Source of the DNA: Membranihabitans marinus
GTDB lineage: Bacteria; Bacteroidota; Bacteroidia; Chitinophagales; Saprospiraceae
NCBI RefSeq assembly: GCF_021729155.1
Contig: NZ_JAJQYA010000002.1
Coordinates: forward strand, 124,001 to 188,000
DNA length: 64,000 bases
Reading direction: 5' to 3'
A program made the translations under genes and the position numbers. The notes under the pieces are model-generated. The model saw only the letters and a program-made list of their open reading frames with translations. It did not search any database and was not told the origin of the DNA. Below are positions 26,377-36,292 of the stretch, in pieces; position 1 is the first letter of the stretch, and each line of letters starts with the position of its first letter.

Positions 26377-29300
26377 ATGTATGTCAATTTACTTTTACAA
26401 TTAATACGACTAAAATCAAAACTCTGGCTACTGTGCTTAATGTTTATGATGGCCATAGGTTCTGGATTTGGTCAAGTCTTTTACGATGATGCTATCGTTG
26501 GTGACGACGAGGCCTGTCCGGAATTGTCCAATAATTATTTCATAAAGTACGATTTACCTGTTGGGACAGCTATAAATTGGTATATCGATGAAAATTTTAA
26601 TGATGCAGGCGGTCAGATAATAGGAAATCCTCTCAATCAGACCTCTATTGATGTTGAATGGTCAGAAGGGGCAAGTGGATATACTAGGTTAATCCTTTTT
26701 GGGTCTTATATTCCCATTCCTATGATGCCTATGTTGAACGTAACTATTCAAGATACGATAACCATACATGTGGATAAAGATCTCAATCGATTAGACCTCA
26801 ATTGCGAAGGATTCGTCGGACTGGATTTTGGTCCTGACTGCGAAAGATATATTGACATCAATGAAGTTATCGGTACGGGTACCATAAAATGTGAGGGCGA
26901 CTTTGAATTTATTTTAACGGTAGACAATCATACGATTCCCAATCCCGTTCCGCAAAATTATTTAAACAAGGAAATAATAGCGACTATAAGGCATCTTGAA
27001 ACAGGGACGAGTTGTTCTTCTACCATAATATTGGTCGATGGCAGCCCCCCTGATCTTATTTGTTCTAACGATACTATATTATGTAGTGATCCTCGGGCCT
27101 ATGATCCGACCGATCCCTCCTTGGGCGGTCCAGAGGTAATAGCAGGCTGTAATGAATCTTATACGCTAGAAGTCAATGACTACGAATGGGTGAATGTAGA
27201 AGGAGATACTGTGATTACTGGTTATATTAAACGTACATGGCGTGTAACCGATGCCAAAGGCAATACCAATGATTGTTGTGATACTATTTTCCTCAAGCGC
27301 ATTGTATTTGATGACATTGTTTGTCCTAGGGATACTATGATAGAGTGCACCGATACGCTTACACTATTGGATCCTTTTTTGACGGGGACACCTACCTTTG
27401 ACGGTCAGTCGATATATTCAGACGATCCTTATTGTAAAGTTTATGTATCTTATAAAGACTACGAAACTCCTGGTTGTGGTAGCGGAAAAGAGGTAGAACG
27501 GGTATGGCGTATTATTTCGTTTGAGGAAGATGGACAAAAATTAGAAAAGGAATGCATTCAAATCATATCGGTAGTGGATACTACGGGACCAGAATTATTC
27601 TTTGACCCGGAAACCTATGTATCTGAAATGCACGATGATATTCCAGAGCTAAACAGCAATAAAGAATATCCTACCTTTTATAAAAATGATGTTAAAGACA
27701 ATTGTCAGGCATCAGGAGATTTTCCTCTGCCTATGTTGATGGAAGATTGTTCTCCCAATCCCAGTGCGAATATTAAGATTCATTGGGGGAATCAAAGGGT
27801 AAATGGTTTTTCAATGGATGAAGAAAATCCAGATCTCTTTTATAGTGGGTTATTGGTTGGAAAACATATGATTGTCTATTCTTCTTACGATGAGTGTTGG
27901 AATACAGGATTAGATACCATAGTATTGGTTTTAAAAGATAAAACTCCTCCGAGCATAGTATTGGATTTACAGGCCATTGTCACAATTACTGGTAATGACC
28001 CTATAATATGGGCCAATGCTGAAGATTTTGATGAGGGAACCAAGGACAACTGCGGTATGAAACTCCTAATGGCTAGAAGGGTGGATTGGAAGACGGCTTG
28101 TGGTTTTGATGAAGAGGGGAGTGTAGTGCGAGAGTATTACGATGAATCTTTCGATTATTACCAAAACAATTGGGGAGATTGTATTGCTAGTTTGGCAGAA
28201 TACGGTTGGTCGGAGCAATTTCCTATTTGTTGTGAAGATGTATGTGTAGACGGTGGGATTTGGGTCGAATTTATGGCCATCGATGAGTTTTGTAATTATT
28301 CCAAATTGGTTACGCGGATTCAAGTAGAGGATAAAAGCGTACCAGAGGTAGTCACTAAACTTCCCGATCTTACGATGAATTGTTACACCTACAATCAATT
28401 GTATAAAGCGGAAATCGATCAAGGGAATTACGACGTTTTCGGAGCCTATGTATTTAGTGTGGACGATATCCAACGAAGAGCTTTGAAAACCTATGAATGT
28501 AGCAGTGAATACCGTACTCCCTATATAGAAAAAACGGATTCTATCACTGATGGTTTGATTTTGCAAAATTGTCAATTGGTTGTGGAGGAGCGGATCAAGG
28601 AAAATATAAGTTCTTGTGGAGAAGGCTGGATTGAGCGTACCTTCATCATTAGTAATCCTTGTATGGATGCGGATAAACACGATCCAATATTAACTTTGGT
28701 TCAGAAAATATACATAGAGGCCGATTGTGAATTGAGATCTGAAGATTTTATTTGGCCTTCTTCTGATACTACTATTTATTCTTGTGATAAGGTAGAGGTC
28801 GCATTGGATTCGCCTATATTGGTATATGACAAATTGTGGAGAACCATAGGGATTTCACATAAAGATGTGGAATTGTATCCACAAGATAAAGTGCCGGGCT
28901 TATGCCATAAAATTTTGAGATCATGGACGGTAGGGGATTGGTGTGCAGATGATCCATACTATCTTCCCAAATATGATCAATACATTTATATTAAGAATGT
29001 CGAAGGGCCAAAAGTATTGAGTTCTGATATTGAAGATATCTGTATCAATACGGGTTGCTCAACTATTTTCTCAAAAACTTTTAGTGTTTCAGATGACTGT
29101 ACTCCGATTGATGAATTAAATATTAATTGGAGGCTTTATAAATGGTCAGGGAGTAGTAAATCGGTAGTTGCCAGTGGTATTAGTTTGGATATACCCAATA
29201 CTGAGTTAGAAGTTGGTAAATATAGTGTAGTTTTGGAAGTGGAAGATCACTGTAACAACATATTAATAAAGGAATATGAGTTTGGGGTAAGTTTCTGTTC

Positions 29301-30804
29301 AGCAGTATCCATTACCATACCGGCAGTAGTAAATCGAAATATAATTGCTAGTCAAGGCAATCTAAGTATCGATGATCTTGATTATTCCATTTCTCTACCT
29401 TGTAATCTAGCTAGTTATGATGTTCGATTACAATACAAAGGTCAAGGGAAAGTAGGTATGGATGGCCAATCTTTACCTCCGGAATCAGGGAGTGAATCAC
29501 TGCCATATACCTGTAATCAAATCGGGAATAATGTCGTAGAGCTATGGGTAGTTGATGAAGGTGGTGTAGGAGTGAAAAAAGAGTTCACCCTCAATGTAGC
29601 AGACCCATATAATTTCTGCCCCAATGCAGTAGAAAAAATAGCAGGGACGGTGAGGTCGTCCAATGGTGAAGCCATAAAGAATGTTATGGTCAAATTGATG
29701 GTCAATGATACCGAAATCAAGGACAATATTACCAGCGATGATGGACAATACGATTTGGGAATATTCCCCAATGTTGTCCAATCATATATGGTAAAACCTG
29801 AAAAAGAGGATTCCCATGGCAATGGTATTTCAATCTTGGATGTGTTGATGATCAACCGTATGGTTAAAGGTCAGATCCAACCAAGTTCACCTTATGAAGC
29901 CATAGCTGCAGATGTAAATGAAGACGGCAATCTATCTGTTTTTGATGTATTGTATTTGCAGAGTTTGCTGTTGGATAGAATTCAGAAACTACCGGGTAAT
30001 AATTGGATGTTTTTTAATAGTGAAATGAAGCAAATATCTGTAATTGATCCTACTGCGGAATACAAATCTATGCTGCACTTCGTCGGGGTGAAGAAGGGAG
30101 ATGTAAACAGCAGTGCCAAATTGAGAAGTAATAGTAGATCTAGTAATCGCAATCAAGATATTAGATTGGAAAGACCTATTCTCGATGGAGGCTTTGTGAA
30201 AGTGCCCGTTTTTGTAGATCGAGCTACAGAGGTAAGTGCTTTGCAATTGTCTTTAATTAATCAAAATGCGAATGCAGTTTTGGCAATAGAGTCGGGGAGA
30301 TTGAAATTGAGTGAAAACGACTACCAGGTTTCTGGTGAGGAATTGGATTTGGTTTGGATAGAGCAAAGTGAAAGTGACGATGCAGTAGAAATTCCACATT
30401 TCTACTTAGTATTCGATAGCCAAGATCCCAGTGATATTGATGTGACTCAACTCGTGTTGGGCCATGGTTTGGAATCTGAAGTGTTTGCCGATGAAGATTT
30501 AAAGGACGATATAAGTATTGTTTATCCACAGCAAACGGATGCTGAAATTCAGCCAAATGTAGGAGATTTTTATCCCAATCCTTTTAGTGATATAACCAAG
30601 ATAGATTTTCAAGGAAATCGATCTTATGTCAAGAGTGTGGAAGTGTTTGATTTGTCTGGACGAAGAGTATATGAGAATAATGTAAATCAAGTCATCACAG
30701 AATTCAGTTTGTCCAACACGGATTTAGGAGGAAATGGTTTTTATACTGTGAGAATTAATTTTGAATCATCTTTTATCAACAAAAAGCTATACCTTATTAA
30801 ATAA
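26377..30804 (+). CDS. Large secreted T9SS cargo protein with dockerin-like segment
   Basis: A 1475-residue exported protein. It begins with a signal peptide (hydrophobic run to GSGFGQ near residue 33). The long middle has repeated cysteine-rich beta modules with recurrent phrases such as RTWRVTDAKGNTNDCCDTIF and VVDTTGPELFF, a style seen in giant Saprospirales surface proteins and close to HYR-type domains. Near residue 1145 come NGISILDVLMINRMVKG and AADVNEDGNLSVFDVLYLQ, two dockerin-like calcium-loop repeats. The last 80 residues (FYPNPFSDITKIDF ... LSGRRVYENN ... GFYTVRINF) form a type A T9SS sorting domain that directs export and surface anchoring. The function is probably adhesive or structural; no catalytic domain was recognised. 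Confidence 0.85.
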   Translation: MYVNLLLQLIRLKSKLWLLCLMFMMAIGSGFGQVFYDDAIVGDDEACPELSNNYFIKYDLPVGTAINWYIDENFNDAGGQIIGNPLNQTSIDVEWSEGASGYTRLILFGSYIPIPMMPMLNVTIQDTITIHVDKDLNRLDLNCEGFVGLDFGPDCERYIDINEVIGTGTIKCEGDFEFILTVDNHTIPNPVPQNYLNKEIIATIRHLETGTSCSSTIILVDGSPPDLICSNDTILCSDPRAYDPTDPSLGGPEVIAGCNESYTLEVNDYEWVNVEGDTVITGYIKRTWRVTDAKGNTNDCCDTIFLKRIVFDDIVCPRDTMIECTDTLTLLDPFLTGTPTFDGQSIYSDDPYCKVYVSYKDYETPGCGSGKEVERVWRIISFEEDGQKLEKECIQIISVVDTTGPELFFDPETYVSEMHDDIPELNSNKEYPTFYKNDVKDNCQASGDFPLPMLMEDCSPNPSANIKIHWGNQRVNGFSMDEENPDLFYSGLLVGKHMIVYSSYDECWNTGLDTIVLVLKDKTPPSIVLDLQAIVTITGNDPIIWANAEDFDEGTKDNCGMKLLMARRVDWKTACGFDEEGSVVREYYDESFDYYQNNWGDCIASLAEYGWSEQFPICCEDVCVDGGIWVEFMAIDEFCNYSKLVTRIQVEDKSVPEVVTKLPDLTMNCYTYNQLYKAEIDQGNYDVFGAYVFSVDDIQRRALKTYECSSEYRTPYIEKTDSITDGLILQNCQLVVEERIKENISSCGEGWIERTFIISNPCMDADKHDPILTLVQKIYIEADCELRSEDFIWPSSDTTIYSCDKVEVALDSPILVYDKLWRTIGISHKDVELYPQDKVPGLCHKILRSWTVGDWCADDPYYLPKYDQYIYIKNVEGPKVLSSDIEDICINTGCSTIFSKTFSVSDDCTPIDELNINWRLYKWSGSSKSVVASGISLDIPNTELEVGKYSVVLEVEDHCNNILIKEYEFGVSFCSAVSITIPAVVNRNIIASQGNLSIDDLDYSISLPCNLASYDVRLQYKGQGKVGMDGQSLPPESGSESLPYTCNQIGNNVVELWVVDEGGVGVKKEFTLNVADPYNFCPNAVEKIAGTVRSSNGEAIKNVMVKLMVNDTEIKDNITSDDGQYDLGIFPNVVQSYMVKPEKEDSHGNGISILDVLMINRMVKGQIQPSSPYEAIAADVNEDGNLSVFDVLYLQSLLLDRIQKLPGNNWMFFNSEMKQISVIDPTAEYKSMLHFVGVKKGDVNSSAKLRSNSRSSNRNQDIRLERPILDGGFVKVPVFVDRATEVSALQLSLINQNANAVLAIESGRLKLSENDYQVSGEELDLVWIEQSESDDAVEIPHFYLVFDSQDPSDIDVTQLVLGHGLESEVFADEDLKDDISIVYPQQTDAEIQPNVGDFYPNPFSDITKIDFQGNRSYVKSVEVFDLSGRRVYENNVNQVITEFSLSNTDLGGNGFYTVRINFESSFINKKLYLIK

Positions 30805-30832
30805 AGAAAACATCATATTGCATTTATTCAGA

Positions 30833-30868
30833 ATACCCACTTAAGTCCACTTAAGGGGGTGTTTTTTA
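30833..30868. terminator. Bidirectional terminator
   Basis: A 12-bp stem with one mismatch (ACCCACTTAAGT at 30835-30846 with ACTTAAGGGGGT at 30849-30860) followed by a T run. It sits between the convergent T9SS cargo and glycosidase-like genes. Confidence 0.75.
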
Positions 30869-30869
30869 T

Positions 30870-31958
30870 TTAATAGCCAGTGATTTCTTTTAATTTCATA
30901 AAGAAGTCTTTTTTACGAGGTGAGCTGATGCCCCAATTGACAGGTACACTTTGAAAACCATCGTCGAATCCCTCACCTTTCATTCTATAATCAAAGTAGC
31001 CCCATGAGGCATATGACTTGACAGCGTTTACGAAATTGTTGTTCTTTTTATCAAAATCAAAATGATCGTCTTCATTGAATACAATGGGTTGATTATGGTA
31101 GCCTTCAACTTTTCTGGTATTATTGACCAATTGAGTGATTTTGTCAGGATCTTTGATTCCGTTGCCATGTAATAATATGAAATCCGAATGGCTGACCACG
31201 TTGGTTTTGGGCAATGTGCCCCCTCCATAGCTGGTACTGACCAGCAATCGGTGTCCATCTATTTCAATGTCTTTAATTCGTTTTATTAATTCGTGAACGC
31301 GCTCTGGTTTGAGAATATCGTGATCGTACTTAATATTACATTCGTTGTTTACTTCTACAATTACGTTTTTGTATTTTTTTCGAAGTAAGTAATGGCTCAT
31401 ATTATCCACGGCATTGATGACGGCAGCTTCATCCTTTAACCATTCATCTTGACCAAAGTAGAAATATCCCAATATGACGACCATGCCCAATTTGTCGGCT
31501 TCTTTTAGGATTTTATTCAATCGTTTTAGATAGGGTTTTCTTATATCACCTGTAGGGGTAAATGTAGAATTGATCCATCCTTTATTTCCATAGCCCAATG
31601 GACTCCCTCCTTGTAAATTAAGGGTAAAAGCCAATAATCCATGGTCTCTCCAATTTTTCATTTGAGAGACGAATTCTTTATTATTTCGTTTTGCACTCCA
31701 TTTTTTAGTATCTGGATATATGAAATTGTCTTTGGTCTCGGGGTTGAGATCGTCGAAGATACCTTGAACCATTCGAGAATTGAGCAGCAATCCTTCTATT
31801 TTGTTTCCTTGCCAATATCTGTCAGAATAGGTTATTTTTCCATTGATATAGAAGGCGTCGTCAACAATACTGACTACGGTTTTATTTTGCCCCCATGTGA
31901 TCTGACTAAACAGAAGAATCAGAGCCCATGTTTTTAGGTTCGTTAATAATGCAATCAT
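30870..31958 (-). CDS. Exported glycoside hydrolase-like TIM-barrel protein
   Basis: A 362-residue protein with a signal peptide (hydrophobic run ending ITWGQ) and the look of a clan GH-A glycosidase. VIVEVNNECN near residue 200 offers an Asn-Glu pair as expected for the acid/base, and QPIVFNEDDHFD near residue 290 offers a candidate nucleophile glutamate. MVVILGYFYFGQDEW and HSDFILLHGNG fit barrel strands. The protein family and the substrate are not recognised with certainty. It is convergent with the T9SS cargo gene and divergent from arginine decarboxylase. It lacks a T9SS domain, so it is probably periplasmic. Confidence 0.7.
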   Translation of the reverse strand: MIALLTNLKTWALILLFSQITWGQNKTVVSIVDDAFYINGKITYSDRYWQGNKIEGLLLNSRMVQGIFDDLNPETKDNFIYPDTKKWSAKRNNKEFVSQMKNWRDHGLLAFTLNLQGGSPLGYGNKGWINSTFTPTGDIRKPYLKRLNKILKEADKLGMVVILGYFYFGQDEWLKDEAAVINAVDNMSHYLLRKKYKNVIVEVNNECNIKYDHDILKPERVHELIKRIKDIEIDGHRLLVSTSYGGGTLPKTNVVSHSDFILLHGNGIKDPDKITQLVNNTRKVEGYHNQPIVFNEDDHFDFDKKNNNFVNAVKSYASWGYFDYRMKGEGFDDGFQSVPVNWGISSPRKKDFFMKLKEITGY

Positions 31959-32281
31959 TTGATTTTAAATTTTGCTTTTGGTATTAAATGTTAAATTTAA
32001 ATGTATAATTGAGAAATCTATAGTTTGTAGTTTGATTATTTTGCTATTTGGTTATTATTTCGATAATTTTTTAGAATAATATCTGTGATTGAGTAAGAAG
32101 TAACAGCTCAAGTCAATTTTGTAAAAGAAATATTTTTGAGGAATCGAACTTTTTTGGATATAAATCATTGGTAAATAATAGAGTATAGTCAAGGTTGTTT
32201 GTGTATTGTCGATTTATTTTCCAGAATATATTTTTGAATAGAAAATCCGCAGATTAAAAGTTTTAGTTTTTTGAAAATTTA
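31959..32281. other. Divergent AT-rich intergenic region
   Basis: Upstream of both the glycosidase-like gene and the arginine decarboxylase gene. No small gene or hairpin was seen. The decarboxylase promoter is listed separately. Confidence 0.4.
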
Positions 32282-32314
32282 TTTGTTGGACTCCGTATCA
32301 TTTATCTATTTTCG
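32282..32314 (+). promoter_or_regulatory. Candidate Bacteroidota-type promoter for speA
   Basis: TTTG at 32282-32285 and TATTTTCG at 32307-32314 are separated by 21 bp. This fits the Bacteroidota sigma-A pattern TTTG, 17-23 bp, TAnnTTTG with one mismatch. It lies 40 bp before the speA start. Confidence 0.4.
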
Positions 32315-32354
32315 CACTTGAAATATTAATCGTAAACATCTGTTAATTAAATGA

Positions 32355-33761
32355 ATGAAAAGTACCTATTTTGATCTCATTGATCAGACTTATTATTTCC
32401 CTCAAGAGGGGTTTGATTTACACGAAGGGGAATTGAGTTTTCATGGCGTGTCAATTATGCATTTGATAAAAAAATATGGCACTCCTTTTAAGTTGACCTA
32501 TTTACCGCGTATAGGAGAACAGATCAAGAAGGCCAAAAATTTATTCAATCGCAGTATTCGAGAGAATGGATATAAGGGGAAATATTATTTTTGTTATTGT
32601 ACCAAATGTTGTCATTTTGAACATGTGATCAAGAAGGCCTTAGATTTTGGCATCCATTTAGAAACTAGTTCTGCATTTGATGTCGATATTATCTATAAGC
32701 TCTATACTGCAGGTGAGATCAAGAACAACATTATTATTGTTCACAATGGATATAAGACTGATGAGTATTTAAGTAAAATCATTCAACTTCAAAACGACGG
32801 TTTTAAGAATTCCATTGTGGTATTGGATTCAATGAAGGAATTGCATCGATTGAATAAGATGTTGACCAAAAAGATGAAAATAGGTGTACGTATGGCTATA
32901 AATGAAGAGCCACAATCAGCCTATTACACTTCGCGTTTAGGTATTCGATCTTCTAAAATTATAGATTTTTATTCCAAGGAGATTGCCAATATGGAGAATA
33001 TTGAATTGACCATGTTGCATTTTTTCGTTGACACTGGAATCAAGGATAATATTTACTATTGGGGTGAATTCAAGAGGGCCATTCGATTGTATACCGATTT
33101 GAAAAAGCAATGTGATACCTTGAATAATATAAATATTGGTGGTGGTTTCCCAATTCGGAATAATTTGGGTTTTGAATACGACTACAAGTATATGACGAAT
33201 GAAATCGTGCGAAATATCAAGGTGGCATGTAATAGTGAAGGTATCGAGGAACCCAATATATTTACAGAATTTGGAAAATATACCGTAGGGGAAAGTGGAG
33301 CTACCATATTTACGGTATTGGAAGAGAAAAAACAAAATGATGCAGAGCGCTGGTATATGATAGATAATAGTTTAATGAATACTATTCCAGATGCATGGGG
33401 ATTGTTGGAGAAATTTATTTTACTGCCCATTAATAAATGGAACGAAGAATACCGCAATGTAAATATCGGAGGAATTAGTTGTGACCATTCTGATTACTAT
33501 AACTCTGAAGATCTCAACCAACAGGTCTTTCTTCCCGCTACGTCCAACGATGCTGAAGAGCCCCTCTATGTAGGATTTTTTCACACAGGAGCCTATCAAG
33601 ATGCCATCAGTGGGTATGGGGGGATAAAACACTGTTTAATCCCATCGCCCAAAACTATAGTCATCGACAGGGATAGTACTGGTAATTATGTAGATTACGT
33701 ATTTAGAGACGAACAAACGGCCCAGGATATGTTGCGTATATTGGGATATAAAGATCAATAA
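32355..33761 (+). CDS. speA: Arginine decarboxylase (Bacteroidota type, fold III)
   Basis: A PLP-dependent decarboxylase (468 residues) that by family should convert arginine to agmatine, the first step of polyamine synthesis. The N-terminus FDLIDQTYYFPQEGFDLHEG and YGTPFKLTYLPRIGEQI match the short Bacteroidota SpeA group. The PLP-binding lysine should be in FCYCTKCCHFEHV (about residue 83). Further family segments are HLETSSAFDVDII, NINIGGGFPIRN (phosphate-binding glycines), EFGKYTVGESGA and GFFHTGAYQDAISG. Diaminopimelate decarboxylase shares the fold, but the overall layout favours arginine. It is a single gene with its own likely promoter and terminator. Confidence 0.82.
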   Translation: MKSTYFDLIDQTYYFPQEGFDLHEGELSFHGVSIMHLIKKYGTPFKLTYLPRIGEQIKKAKNLFNRSIRENGYKGKYYFCYCTKCCHFEHVIKKALDFGIHLETSSAFDVDIIYKLYTAGEIKNNIIIVHNGYKTDEYLSKIIQLQNDGFKNSIVVLDSMKELHRLNKMLTKKMKIGVRMAINEEPQSAYYTSRLGIRSSKIIDFYSKEIANMENIELTMLHFFVDTGIKDNIYYWGEFKRAIRLYTDLKKQCDTLNNINIGGGFPIRNNLGFEYDYKYMTNEIVRNIKVACNSEGIEEPNIFTEFGKYTVGESGATIFTVLEEKKQNDAERWYMIDNSLMNTIPDAWGLLEKFILLPINKWNEEYRNVNIGGISCDHSDYYNSEDLNQQVFLPATSNDAEEPLYVGFFHTGAYQDAISGYGGIKHCLIPSPKTIVIDRDSTGNYVDYVFRDEQTAQDMLRILGYKDQ

Positions 33762-33780
33762 CTGATAATAGAATAATATT

Positions 33781-33822
33781 AGCGGATTCACAATTATTAT
33801 TTTTTGGGGATCCGCTTTTTTT
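33781..33822 (+). terminator. Probable terminator of speA
   Basis: Arms AGCGGAT (33781-33787) and ATCCGCT (33810-33816) pair around a long 22-nt loop, followed by a run of seven T. It starts 20 bp after the speA stop. The long loop lowers confidence. Confidence 0.5.
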
Positions 33823-33926
33823 ATGGCTGTGAATCTCATTGTCGAAAAATGTGAAGTCTAGGTTTCGACAATGACAGAGTTAGCCTAAATCCATTATAAT
33901 TCTAGATTTATTTCTCCTGAGTTCTA

Positions 33927-34051
33927 TCATAAATAAGGAGTTAATAATACCAACACAGGAATTAAATCAAATATAGATCTGGCCAATATAAAGGCTACTA
34001 ATATACGGGGTCCAAATTTAGGTATTTAACCATTGTAAATTGGGCAAGCAT
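33927..34051 (-). pseudogene. Probable small membrane protein with a one-base frameshift
   Basis: From the ATG at 34051 the frame reads MLAQFTMVKYL, then shifts. In the next frame it continues KFGPRILVAFILARSIFDLI and PVLVLLTPYL to a stop at 33927. Adding one base after codon 11 would give a 41-residue hydrophobic protein. It lies 33 bp downstream of the 55-residue membrane ORF on the same strand. A sequencing error could explain the shift equally well. Confidence 0.3.
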
Positions 34052-34083
34052 TCCAATGGTCTAGGAATCTGTATATTATACTC

Positions 34084-34251
34084 TTAGATTTTGTCGAGGG
34101 CAACTACTGCAAAAGTAATTACAAAAGGGAGTGGAACCCAAAACCACGAAGTAGCAAATACTAAAAGAAGCAAGGTGATCACCAAAGACACTAGAAAGAA
34201 TAAAGTTGATTGACCTTTGCTAAATTGAATATCTGAATTTGATTTTGACAT
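34084..34251 (-). CDS. Small membrane protein, 55 aa
   Basis: Reads MSKSNSDIQFSKGQSTLFF, then a hydrophobic stretch (LVSLVITLLLLVFATSWFW), then VPLPFVITFAVVALDKI and a stop. It has a polar start, one or two membrane spans and a charged end, which is typical of real small membrane proteins. I do not recognise a family. A frameshifted hydrophobic partner follows on the same strand. Confidence 0.55.
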   Translation of the reverse strand: MSKSNSDIQFSKGQSTLFFLVSLVITLLLLVFATSWFWVPLPFVITFAVVALDKI

Positions 34252-34679
34252 TGTATATGTGTTTTATTCTTGCAAAAATAAATAAATATGTGAAATTTCA
34301 AATAAACTGTGGTTTTACTTTGAGAAGATAATGTCCTTCATCTTATGTGAATAACCGGTCTTAATCTTTTTTTAAAATAGATCGATAAAATTCCAGAGCG
34401 AAGAGAGGAGGATTTATTCTATGGTATTGAGGAAGCAAAAAGTGAATTTACCCTTGATTTTGGTAGGAAGGTATGAAGTGGATTAAGATAAATATTTTTT
34501 TTACTAAAAATTTCAATGATTAATATTCGTCATTCACATGCTTTAGAAGGGTGGAGATATCCCGTATTGATTTGGTTTTAACCTTCAATAAAAAGGCTAG
34601 TATTATTAGGTGAATAATAAAAATAGATGGGAAATACGGAGAATAAGAAATGTATTTCATTGAAATTTAAGATATTTGC
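34252..34679. other. Gene-poor region with a possible coding remnant
   Basis: Mostly AT-rich. At 34381-34476 (plus strand) a frame without a start codon reads IDKIPERREEDLFYGIEEA and then KSEFTLDFGRKV before a stop. Its composition is coding-like, so it may be the tail of a decayed gene. Nothing else is recognisable. Confidence 0.3.
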
Positions 34680-34700
34680 ATGAAATATTGCAAAAGCGCC

Positions 34701-35429
34701 ATGAATATTATTGAGCAAAAAGACGTGTTTAGATTCAAACAATTTGCCATTTCTCAATCCCAATGTGGGATGAAAGTAGGTACGGATGGAATATTATTGG
34801 GGGCATGGGCTCCTATTGATGGTGTAAATTCTGCATTGGATATAGGTGCGGGAACTGGATTGCTTTCGGTAATGCTGGCTCAAAGAGCCTCTCAATTGGA
34901 TCCTATCATTGGAGTGGAGATTGATGAAAGGTCTTATTATGAGGCCAAGGAAAATTTTGAACAGAGCCCTTGGGCAGATCGCTTAAATATTGTTCATCAA
35001 TCTATTCAGGATTTTGCCAACGAGGTAGATTTTGGATTTGATCTCATCATTAGTAATCCACCTTTTTTTACGGGGGGGACTTTATCCGAATCTCAAACAA
35101 AAAACAATGTCCGTCACACCATCAAATTGCCCCATAGTGATTTATTGAGATCGGTAAAACGATTATTGAATCCTAAAGGACGATTTACTGTGATCTTACC
35201 TACATTAGAAGGATACCGTTTTATTGAATTGGCCGAACAATACGGATTGTACGAATCCAAAATAACCATGGTTAAACCAACGGCTGAAAAGGAAATCGAA
35301 CGATTGCTGATCAACTTTAGGACTAAACCGGTAGACCGTATTGTTGAATCGGAATTGATTTTGAGGGATGGCCAAACAGGGCAAATGACTGAGGATTATT
35401 CTAATTTGGTTTCCGATTTTTACCTATAA
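34701..35429 (+). CDS. trmN6: tRNA1(Val) A37 N6-methyltransferase, YfiC type
   Basis: Methylates N6 of adenosine 37 in valine tRNA by family. The N-terminal VFRFKQFAISQSQCGMKVG and TDGILLGAW are diagnostic of the YfiC/TrmN6 group. SAM motif I is ALDIGAGTGLLSVMLAQ, and the catalytic N6-adenine motif NPPF is in LIISNPPFFTGG. I prefer the ATG at 34701 because family members begin shortly before the FKQF motif; the ATG at 34680 would add seven residues. It heads a run of plus-strand RNA-modification genes with a pseudouridine synthase 10 bp downstream. Confidence 0.88.
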   Translation: MNIIEQKDVFRFKQFAISQSQCGMKVGTDGILLGAWAPIDGVNSALDIGAGTGLLSVMLAQRASQLDPIIGVEIDERSYYEAKENFEQSPWADRLNIVHQSIQDFANEVDFGFDLIISNPPFFTGGTLSESQTKNNVRHTIKLPHSDLLRSVKRLLNPKGRFTVILPTLEGYRFIELAEQYGLYESKITMVKPTAEKEIERLLINFRTKPVDRIVESELILRDGQTGQMTEDYSNLVSDFYL

Positions 35430-35439
35430 CAACTAGATA

Positions 35440-36114
35440 GTGAATACAGCAGAAATTTTATATGAAGACAATCATTTGATTGCTATCAATAAGCCTGCGG
35501 GTTATTTGGTGCAGGGAGATGACACAGGTGACCTACCTATAGTAGAGATGATGAAAGATTATATCAAGGTTAAGGATAATAAACCTGGTAATGTTTTTTT
35601 AGCTCCCAATCATCGATTGGATCGACCAGTCAGTGGCTCATTACTGTTTAGTAAGACTTCCAAAGCTCTAACCAGAGTCAATGATTTGTTTCAAAAGAAT
35701 CAAGTAGATAAGACGTATTATGCCATTTTGGAAGGTATCCCTGAAGAACTTGAGGGGCGTTTAGAGGATTTTATTGTGAAGAATCGGGCAAAAAACATCA
35801 GTTATATTGCCAAAAAGAAAATAAAAACGGCCAAGAAATGTGTATTGGAGTACAAGGTTGAGAAGGTAATTAACAATCGGTCATTTGTGAGAATTACTCC
35901 TCACACTGGTCGTTCTCATCAAATTAGGGTGCAAATGTCTGCTATGGGCACACCGATACTGGGTGATATTAAGTATGGAGCAGAATACAAAATGCCTGAT
36001 CGGTCAATAGCACTGCATTGTTACGAATTGAGTTTTATTCATCCCATTAAATTGGTTCGTGTACAAATTAAATCAGATCCACCTGATTTGCAATTATGGC
36101 AGAATTTTTTCTAA
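35440..36114 (+). CDS. RluA-type RNA pseudouridine synthase
   Basis: A 224-residue pseudouridine synthase. ILYEDNHLIAINKPAGYLVQ is the typical N-terminus. The catalytic aspartate lies in NHRLDRPVSGSLLFSKT. TPHTGRSHQIRVQMSAMGTPILGD is the conserved C-terminal block. There is no S4 domain, so it is a minimal RluA-family enzyme (RluC/D branch or TruC-like); the target RNA position is unknown. The start codon is GTG at 35440, 10 bp after the trmN6 stop, which suggests translation within one transcript. Confidence 0.88.
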   Translation: MNTAEILYEDNHLIAINKPAGYLVQGDDTGDLPIVEMMKDYIKVKDNKPGNVFLAPNHRLDRPVSGSLLFSKTSKALTRVNDLFQKNQVDKTYYAILEGIPEELEGRLEDFIVKNRAKNISYIAKKKIKTAKKCVLEYKVEKVINNRSFVRITPHTGRSHQIRVQMSAMGTPILGDIKYGAEYKMPDRSIALHCYELSFIHPIKLVRVQIKSDPPDLQLWQNFF

Positions 36115-36292
36115 TTTTTCAATGGGAATAAGAATATTTTTTCCAGTGGATATTATTCGAATATCCACCTTCATGTAATTCATATATTTTTTATTTTTCT
36201 ATAAAGTACTAATTCATAGCTTAAAAAGCGATGTAGGTATGAGGGTTGTAATAATTGAGGAATAGATAATTATATTTTCTTCAAAAATTCTA

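Noticed and set aside
28066-28680. 204-codon frame antisense to the T9SS cargo gene
   Set aside because: Shadow of a strongly coding plus-strand gene; its composition is unlike neighbouring proteins and it has no own context.
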